Shown here: piece by piece, positions 58,421 through 64,000 of the stretch
Position numbering within the stretch: the first letter of the stretch is position 1
How the letters are laid out: each line of letters opens with the position of its first letter
Assembly: GCF_900230225.1 (NCBI RefSeq)
Contig: NZ_OCNH01000001.1
Coordinates: 558,001-622,000, forward strand
Source: Spirosoma fluviale
GTDB taxonomy: Bacteria; Bacteroidota; Bacteroidia; Cytophagales; Spirosomataceae
Length of the DNA stretch: 64,000 nucleotides
Direction of reading: 5' to 3'
Translations under genes and position numbers: made by a program
The notes under the pieces: generated by a model
What the model was told of the DNA's origin: nothing
Database searches by the model: none
What the model saw: only the letters and a program-made list of their open reading frames with translations

Positions 58421-59794
58421 TCCTCCTCCACTTAGTGTAGCGGCACTATTCTGAGTGGTGCCAAAGATACGGCAACCCTGAAATTCAGGGTCGACAGTAA
58501 TGTACACGTCGGCAACTGATTTCTTGAACCAATCGTCAATAGCCCGGTTTTTCTTATTACTCAGGACAATAGCCTGTAATTTTTCGAAATCCTTGGTGTA
58601 ATCGGCCGTATGAGGATCAATCTTGCTTTTATAGTACAATATTCGTACCGCACTCTTACCATCTTCGGTACGGTAAGGCAGCGGAGCCGAAATAGCGCCC
58701 ACTTTCATGGTATCCAGCATTTGGAACAGCGCATACTCCATAGAGCCATCCATTGCCAAACGGCTGCTACCCGACTGTGCGTCGCGCAGTAATCCACCGG
58801 CATCAGCGGTACCTTTATCCTCAGAATATTCTTTAGCCCCTTTTTCAAACTTGAGCGAATCAAGTTGAATCAGGGTGCGCAGGCTGTCCAGGTAATGCGT
58901 TGGTCCCGATACATCCAGACGGTTATAGTCAGGGCGAAGCAGAATATGACGGGCGTGGTATTCGGCACCACGGGTTTCGATCAGCTGGATCAGGTGAAGG
59001 CCGAAATCCGATTCAACTACATCCGATAATTGGTTCGGCTTCAGTTTCAGCGCAGCTCCTTCGAAGGGTGCCACCATCATACCCCGTTTGGCAAATCCTA
59101 AATCGCCACCGTTCTGGGCTGAACCAACGTCTTCGGAGTTGTCTTTCGCCAGTTTTGCAAAATCTGCTCCGCCTTCTACCTGCTTCTTTATGTCCAGCAA
59201 CCGTTGACGCAATACCTCCTTTTGTTCTTTGGTTGGCTTGGCAAAGCGAACGATCTGGCCCACTTCAACTTCGGCAGGAATGTACGGCAGACTATCTTTG
59301 GGTATACCATCGTAGAATCGGCGCACGTCGCGGGGGGTTACCTTGACGTCGGTCGTGATTTTCTGCTGCATTTTCTGGACTACTTTCTGGTCTTTCACCT
59401 GCGACCGTAGTTCGCTTTTCAGCATCTCCAGACTTTTACCGTAGGCTTCCACAATGTTTTTGTCCGAGCCAAACTGCTGAACCATGTACTGCATCCGGGA
59501 GTCGAGTTCGCTGTCTACGATTTTGTCGTCAACAACAACGGAGTCGATTTCGGCTTTGGCCAGCATCATTTTGTTAATGACAAGGCTCTCCAGCAACTGG
59601 CATTTTTGTGGGGGTGTCTGGTTCTGGCCAACGTATGACTGATAGGCTTCTTCCAGATCAGACCGAAGCACGTAGTAGTTATCGACTTTAGCGATGATCT
59701 TGTTCAGGCTAATGCCCTGGCCCTGCCCAAACGTAGGCGCGGTCAGGAACCAGCCTACCAAAACAATGAGCACACTGCTTATTACTTTTTTCAT
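58415..59794 (-). CDS. SurA-like periplasmic peptidyl-prolyl isomerase
   Basis: 459 aa with a signal peptide ('VLIVLVGWFLTAPTFGQGQ'). A SurA N-terminal chaperone region is followed by two parvulin domains ('VGQIVRFAKPTKEQKEVL' with 'FAKLAKDNSEDVGSAQNGGD', and 'YHARHILLRPDYNRLDVS'). It should escort outer-membrane proteins across the periplasm. Upstream is a second, larger PPIase, probably in the same folding module. Confidence 0.92.
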   Translation of the reverse strand: MKKVISSVLIVLVGWFLTAPTFGQGQGISLNKIIAKVDNYYVLRSDLEEAYQSYVGQNQTPPQKCQLLESLVINKMMLAKAEIDSVVVDDKIVDSELDSRMQYMVQQFGSDKNIVEAYGKSLEMLKSELRSQVKDQKVVQKMQQKITTDVKVTPRDVRRFYDGIPKDSLPYIPAEVEVGQIVRFAKPTKEQKEVLRQRLLDIKKQVEGGADFAKLAKDNSEDVGSAQNGGDLGFAKRGMMVAPFEGAALKLKPNQLSDVVESDFGLHLIQLIETRGAEYHARHILLRPDYNRLDVSGPTHYLDSLRTLIQLDSLKFEKGAKEYSEDKGTADAGGLLRDAQSGSSRLAMDGSMEYALFQMLDTMKVGAISAPLPYRTEDGKSAVRILYYKSKIDPHTADYTKDFEKLQAIVLSNKKNRAIDDWFKKSVADVYITVDPEFQGCRIFGTTQNSAATLSGGGN

Positions 59795-59934
59795 GTTTTA
59801 AAGATAAGCAGAGAATGGTTGCTACTCTGCGTTTTAAGCATTTTTAAGACTGAAATCTATTGTGTTTCCTGCCTGGATAAAGTTGGTCGGTCCGGAAACC
59901 CGAACCGGCCTTTTCCGAACGGTGAATGAACCGA

Positions 59935-62331
59935 CTATTTAACCAGCTTTCGAAGCTGATCTTCATTAACCTTTACCGGGTAGGTTTGCCGAAGCTGGGC
60001 CAGCCATTGCTTTTCGAGCGTGGCCTGGTATTCGTTGATGACGGCTCCCCGCGCTTCGTCGAAGGTTTTGGCGCGGGCAGGTTCAATACGCTCAACCAGG
60101 ACAGAAATTGCCTTATTATCGCGGTGAAGCGTGGTCGTGCCGGTTTTCCACTGACCGATTGCGTCCAGAAATGGGTTGTCTCCCTGAGCAAACAGGCCGG
60201 TAATAATGCTGACCGCCGGAGCGTCGGATAATCGTGATGCGCTCGCCGGGTTTTCTGCCCGAACCGGCCCCGCTGTTGTCGTGTACTTGCTGTTCAGGAC
60301 TTTGGCGATGTCATCTTTCGCATTGCTGAAGTATTGAAACGACACATTTCGCTGGGCGTCTTTAACGGCTCCCGGCCGTACACCCTGAAAGTCCTTTTCC
60401 ATGATGCGGCTCAGTGGAATACCATTTTTCTGTAAATAACTAACCACCGAACGAATCCGCCCCGCCGATATCGAGTCGGCTTCGGTAGCATCATGGGAGC
60501 CGCTTACTTCCACTACATAATCTTGGTTGGTGCTCATGACCACCAGCACATCGTAGAGCGATTCACGCAGATTGTCACTGAGCGCTGTCTGGTTTTTAGT
60601 GAAGGTCAACGGAGCCGCCGAACGTCGGAGCTGATAAGGTGGCCGACTGCTCAGCATACTGACGGCCTGTTTGAGCAGGCTGTCATTCTGGGCAACAACC
60701 AGGGTAGCTCTGGCTCGTTCGGGAAAGCGATACTTGTCTTTGTTCTGTTCATAATATTGACGCTGCCCCGTCGAATCGACCATCGACCGCTCCCATATAT
60801 TCTGTTCCATAACCTGAGACAAGAGAACACCGTCCCGGATTTCGGTTAGCAAAGACCGAAACTCAGGTGATTTTTTATCCAGATTCATCTCTTCGGTAGC
60901 AATTAACTGGTCTCCAACGAAACGATCGAACAATCGACCCATCGCAATCGCTGCCGAACCGCCAACGGGTTTATCCACTGCTGCCGAAGAAGCCGTTAAG
61001 GCCGGGTTCCGAGGTGGCTGCTGCCGCTGCCGAACGTAGGCAAAGAACTGATTTACCGTATAGGGCTGTTGGGCAATGGTAACCAGCGGTTTATTTTGCA
61101 GCGTTGCATCAAGTGGCTCGGTATAGCGCCACTGGCCGCGCAGGAGACTGCTGTCGGCTTTGGCAATGGCACTCGCTAAAAGTGTCTGATCAGTCTGAAC
61201 GGGATATTCTTTTTGTAACCGCTGTACGGTAACCTGCCGCAGCACATCGGCGCGGCTGTCGGTCGTGACGCGTTGCCGCAGTGAGGGTGCGAGCGTTGTG
61301 AACGAGTCCAATCCTTTACGCTCGATGAGCTTGATGATATGCCAGCCGTAGTTGGTGTGAACCGGTTTTGAATAATCGCCGGGTTTGCTGAGAGCAAAGG
61401 CTGCATCTTCAAAAGCGGGTACCCAACGGCCCGGTTCAAATGGGGGCAAAACACCGCCATTCGCTTTGGACGTCGCGTCGTCGGATATCAGCCGACAAAC
61501 CTGCTCGAATGACTCGCCACGCTGCAATTGGGCGTACGCTTTGTCGATTCGTTCCTGAGCGGCTTTCTGGCCGACTTCATCGGCTGCGGGACTCATACGT
61601 ACCAGAATATGCGCCACACGTACGCGTCCCCGGCTCGGCCGGCGGCTGTTTACTTTGAGGATATGATAACCGAATCGCGTACGAACAGGCATGGAAATGC
61701 CTCCAGCGGACGTTGTGTAAGCGGCTGTTTCCAGCGGATAAACATTCTCAAAAGCCGCTATGTATCCTAAACTGCCTCCATTTTGAGCCGTCTTTACATC
61801 CTTCGAATTCTCCTGCGCCAGTTTGGCGAACTCCGTTCCCTCCAACGCCTGTTTACGGAGCGACATAATTGTCTGATAGGCTGTCAGTGTATCGCTGGGC
61901 TGAGCGTACTCCGAAATGGGAATGAAAATGTGAGATGCATTGACTTCTTCCTGCATGCGCTGGTAGGCTTCGGCCGCCAGCGATTCTACCAGTACTTTGT
62001 CGGTCAGGTACGATTGCGCCAGTTGTTTGCGGTAGGTGTTCATTTCCTCCCGAAACGCTTCGGTGGTATCGCGACCTTCGGACTCAGCCGCCAGTACTTT
62101 CAGCTTTAGGCTTGTGTAAAGGTCAAAGTAGTTTTTGACGTCGGTGCGTTGGGCTGAGTCTGACGAAAGCTGGTTTTTGGTAAACGACTGAAAGAAATCG
62201 TCGGTCGTGAAGGCCTTATTGCCCAGCGTCAGAATAACGGGTTCCGGTGGTGTTTGCTGAACAACCGGAGCGGTTGTTTTACAGGCTGTTACAAGAAGAG
62301 CCAATAAGATACCGCCTGTGAAATGGCGCAT
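59935..62331 (-). CDS. Lipoprotein PPIase with internal OmpA-like domain
   Basis: 798 aa with lipobox 'ALLVTACK'. Two parvulin domains lie in the N-terminal half ('ASHIFIPISEYAQPSD' and 'FAKLAQENSKDVKTAQNGGS'; then 'VRVAHILVRMSPAADEVG' and 'FEQVCRLISDDATSKANGG'). Residues about 570-667 resemble an OmpA domain: 'PLTFTKNQTALSDNLRE', 'VEVSGSHDATEADSIS' and 'DAQRNVSFQYF'. The Asp of the peptidoglycan site is kept; the final Arg is less clear. PpiD/SurA-like folding factors normally lack this. It may place the isomerase at the wall. Confidence 0.88.
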   Translation of the reverse strand: MRHFTGGILLALLVTACKTTAPVVQQTPPEPVILTLGNKAFTTDDFFQSFTKNQLSSDSAQRTDVKNYFDLYTSLKLKVLAAESEGRDTTEAFREEMNTYRKQLAQSYLTDKVLVESLAAEAYQRMQEEVNASHIFIPISEYAQPSDTLTAYQTIMSLRKQALEGTEFAKLAQENSKDVKTAQNGGSLGYIAAFENVYPLETAAYTTSAGGISMPVRTRFGYHILKVNSRRPSRGRVRVAHILVRMSPAADEVGQKAAQERIDKAYAQLQRGESFEQVCRLISDDATSKANGGVLPPFEPGRWVPAFEDAAFALSKPGDYSKPVHTNYGWHIIKLIERKGLDSFTTLAPSLRQRVTTDSRADVLRQVTVQRLQKEYPVQTDQTLLASAIAKADSSLLRGQWRYTEPLDATLQNKPLVTIAQQPYTVNQFFAYVRQRQQPPRNPALTASSAAVDKPVGGSAAIAMGRLFDRFVGDQLIATEEMNLDKKSPEFRSLLTEIRDGVLLSQVMEQNIWERSMVDSTGQRQYYEQNKDKYRFPERARATLVVAQNDSLLKQAVSMLSSRPPYQLRRSAAPLTFTKNQTALSDNLRESLYDVLVVMSTNQDYVVEVSGSHDATEADSISAGRIRSVVSYLQKNGIPLSRIMEKDFQGVRPGAVKDAQRNVSFQYFSNAKDDIAKVLNSKYTTTAGPVRAENPASASRLSDAPAVSIITGLFAQGDNPFLDAIGQWKTGTTTLHRDNKAISVLVERIEPARAKTFDEARGAVINEYQATLEKQWLAQLRQTYPVKVNEDQLRKLVK

Positions 62332-62423
62332 AGCGTCTCTAATAGGTGATTTTAAACGTATTGATAAAACAGTTACGCTAGAAAAAACATTCGGTACGTA
62401 TATCCAACGTTGTCCATATCACC

Positions 62424-63128
62424 TTATTGGAGTACGGGCTGGATTTTCACCGACTTAAGCATAATGTCGTACTCAAGCCGATAATCGAACGAATCCTTCA
62501 GGTTCTGTCCCGTAAAGATGGCGGGTACCCGGATAAATTGCTGTTTTTTCTTTCGTACATCCGCATCGCGCAGTTCTACACTGCTTTGGCCGAGGAGGTC
62601 GTCCTGATCCAGTTTATCCAGCAGTTGAAGCCCAACGCCCGTGGCTACCAGCCCCGCCGAAACGTATTTTAATGGGGTAAGCATTTCGGTTGCCGTCAGT
62701 AGCAGGCCTGCCGGAACCGCAATCAGGTTATGGATCTTTTGAATTTTTGCCATCGTTTGCCGTGCCTGGCTATAATCATCCACTTCGATCAGCACCAGTG
62801 AAGCTACTATCCGGCCGTTTTTGGGGAGGGTCAGACTAATCGGTTTTGCCGGGCTATGCTCGTCCGAAGGTGCCGCCTGCAAATCCAGTTGCTGATCTTT
62901 CTGCATGGTTTCTATGCCCCAGCCACCATTCACAACGGCTACCGCTTTGTTCTGCGCGTCGTAGCTGGTCAGAGAATATGCCATCATGAGTTCATCCCGC
63001 CTGCTAATCGTTTCTTCTAAATTGATGGCTTTCAGCGAACGGGGTCTCAACTCCGCCGTGAGTACCGGCTGGCGTACGCAGCTAACCATTGTCAGAACCG
63101 CGATTAAACTGATTAAACTGATGCGCAT
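62424..63128 (-). CDS. Lipoprotein of unknown function, 234 aa
   Basis: The signal ends at a lipobox 'VLTMVSC'. A mixed alpha/beta chain with one hydrophobic stretch ('LIAVPAGLLLTATEMLTPL' then 'YVSAGLVATGVGLQLLD') in its middle and 'NGRIVASLVLIEVDDY' before it. I do not recognise a family. It is 12 bp after the next gene upstream, so cotranscribed. Confidence 0.7.
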   Translation of the reverse strand: MRISLISLIAVLTMVSCVRQPVLTAELRPRSLKAINLEETISRRDELMMAYSLTSYDAQNKAVAVVNGGWGIETMQKDQQLDLQAAPSDEHSPAKPISLTLPKNGRIVASLVLIEVDDYSQARQTMAKIQKIHNLIAVPAGLLLTATEMLTPLKYVSAGLVATGVGLQLLDKLDQDDLLGQSSVELRDADVRKKKQQFIRVPAIFTGQNLKDSFDYRLEYDIMLKSVKIQPVLQ

Positions 63129-63139
63129 GATGTTGTAGA

Positions 63140-63478
63140 TCAGACTAAAACTTCTTCAATGATTGATGTGCCTGATGAGCCATCGCCACTGGTCCATTGC
63201 CATTGCTCATGCAGACGAATCCGGCCATCAGTCAGAAATTCTGGTGTCGACAGGCATTTGCCCGTCATTAATTCACCCTCTTTATTAACGTGTTCATATC
63301 GCATATCGAGGCTATTATCGGGTTGAACAACCGCAATCAAAAAGCCTTTTACAATGCTTCCGCCTGCATACTCGGCCCATACAATACTGTTCTCCTGGTG
63401 GTAATGAAAGAGCGTTTCGCTGCTTACTTCACCATTGTCGGTGTTGGTTACGGAGCGGAAAGTTTTGTTGCTATACAT
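63140..63478 (-). CDS. Small beta-rich protein, 'N-acetylglutamate synthase-like' by label only
   Basis: 112 aa. 'YSNKTFRSVTNTDNGEVSSE', 'SIVWAEYAGGSIVKGFLIAV' and 'LTDGRIRLHEQWQWTSGDGS' recall a small protein family that databases call putative N-acetylglutamate synthase. There is no GNAT acetyl-CoA motif, so the label is doubtful; a lipocalin-like small barrel is more likely. The start codon lies at the edge of a 32-bp hairpin arm. Confidence 0.7.
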   Translation of the reverse strand: MYSNKTFRSVTNTDNGEVSSETLFHYHQENSIVWAEYAGGSIVKGFLIAVVQPDNSLDMRYEHVNKEGELMTGKCLSTPEFLTDGRIRLHEQWQWTSGDGSSGTSIIEEVLV

Positions 63479-63607
63479 CTGAACCGGGATTTATTTGATT
63501 TTTATGATTGACATGATTTTAAAATCAACTGCCGTTACTACACGTAAATGAATCTGGGAGTTGCAAAATCAATGAAATCATAAAAATCAAATAAATCCCG
63601 GTTCAGA
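63478..63607. repeat. Nonad-phased intergenic palindrome H
   Basis: Perfect 32-bp arms (63478-63509 and 63576-63607). GAT starts at 63488, 63497, 63506 and 63515; ATC at 63568, 63577, 63586 and 63595: a period of exactly 9. It reaches from the stop codon of the agmatine-deiminase-type gene to the start codon of the next gene. Confidence 0.85.
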
Positions 63608-64000
63608 CAGTTGGTTCCTGCTGGCTCAGGCAATGGAAGCTGCCGAGGCCCCACACAATATCGGTAGAATCAATTCCGATAATTTTACGATCGGGGAAAC
63701 AGCTGCCGATGATGTCGAGTGCCTGCTGATCCCTGGCGCAGCGGAATGTGGGTACGATGACGGCTCCGTTCGTGATCAGGAAATTGGCGTAGGAGGCTGG
63801 AAGCCGTAGGCCATCACTCTCAACCGGGTCGGGCATGGGTAGCTCGACGATATTCAGCTGCTTGCCGTTGAGCAACCGCATCTGTTTCAGTTCGTGATGG
63901 ATTTCCTGAAGGAATGGATAGTTCGCGTCGTTTTTGTTCGGCTCATAGGCGGCAATGACGGTGTCTTCATTCACAAACCGGACGGTGTCGTCAATGTGGC
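63603..64000 (-). CDS. Agmatine deiminase family protein (C-terminal part)
   Basis: The reading frame continues past the right edge, so the N-terminal part is missing. Visible are 'HIDDTVRFVNEDTVIA' (catalytic His-Asp region of the family, beginning in the first codons at the edge), 'LRLPASYANFLITNGAVIVP' and the nucleophile Cys in 'GLGSFHCLSQQEP'. Members hydrolyse agmatine to N-carbamoylputrescine; some act on peptidyl-arginine. An internal GTG at 63974 is not the true start. Confidence 0.92.
   Translation of the reverse strand, partial: HIDDTVRFVNEDTVIAAYEPNKNDANYPFLQEIHHELKQMRLLNGKQLNIVELPMPDPVESDGLRLPASYANFLITNGAVIVPTFRCARDQQALDIIGSCFPDRKIIGIDSTDIVWGLGSFHCLSQQEPTV

Noticed and set aside
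1..64000. CRISPR array, IS element, rRNA
   Set aside because: No regularly spaced identical repeats with unique spacers, no transposase and no rRNA sequence were seen; the phased words in the palindromes are too short and degenerate to be CRISPR repeats.

Overview
The window comes from a member of the Bacteroidota, most likely Cytophagales of the Spirosoma type. The evidence is the order ftsX - DUF3098 - uppP - truB - ribF, Bacteroidota-type promoters (TAnnTTTG), many lipoproteins with a SurA/PpiD pair, DUF6600, and GC near one half. No species call is possible from sequence alone.

Layout. (1) 0.1-7.4 kb: a TolB-propeller/amidohydrolase, a membrane pyrophosphatase fused to an OmpA domain, and an orphan efflux adaptor. 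(2) 7.5-21 kb: a stress and signalling island. It carries two YtxH proteins, an lmo0937-type membrane peptide, single-domain response regulators, an NtrC-type sigma-54 activator, an outer-membrane barrel, a REC-PAS-histidine kinase, a YdaT-like protein, a Cys-rich four-helix-bundle protein, a general-stress-protein-26-like flavin protein, DUF3891, GlgX, a PA2169-type ferritin-like protein, a DUF2945 protein and a glycine-zipper OmpA lipoprotein. Five promoters here carry a TTGGYAC element at a constant place, and three divergent spacers share further words 120-210 bp upstream, so a sigma-54/NtrC-type regulon is proposed. (3) 21-34 kb: secreted hydrolases (alpha/beta hydrolase, S9 peptidase, amidase), a GH130 enzyme, isochorismate synthase, CorA, DUF6600 and small acidic proteins. 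(4) 34-47 kb: housekeeping genes (truA, ftsX, uppP, truB, ribF, a BaiN/HI0933-type flavoprotein), a DNA/RNA nuclease, an ABC permease and a multi-PAS histidine kinase. (5) 47.3-52.7 kb: tRNA-Leu(CAA) carrying a 5.3-kb integrated element bounded by a perfect 23-bp direct repeat. The element has a tyrosine integrase, an unknown 289-aa protein, an HTH protein, an unknown 169-aa protein, a gene II/X-type rolling-circle replication protein and an HNH nuclease. (6) 53-64 kb: a response regulator, a second lmo0937 peptide, GapN, an orphan ABC ATPase, MoxR, two periplasmic PPIases (one with a buried OmpA-like domain) and the end of an agmatine-deiminase-type gene.

Two things go beyond ordinary annotation. 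One is the tRNA-Leu element, which pairs a filamentous-phage/plasmid-type Rep with a tyrosine integrase but shows no structural or conjugation genes. The other is a set of eight intergenic palindromes between 29 and 64 kb whose arms are built from degenerate words repeated with a strict period (7 nt in five of them, 9, 10 or about 8 in the others). Functions are inferred from motifs and family resemblance; no database search was possible.
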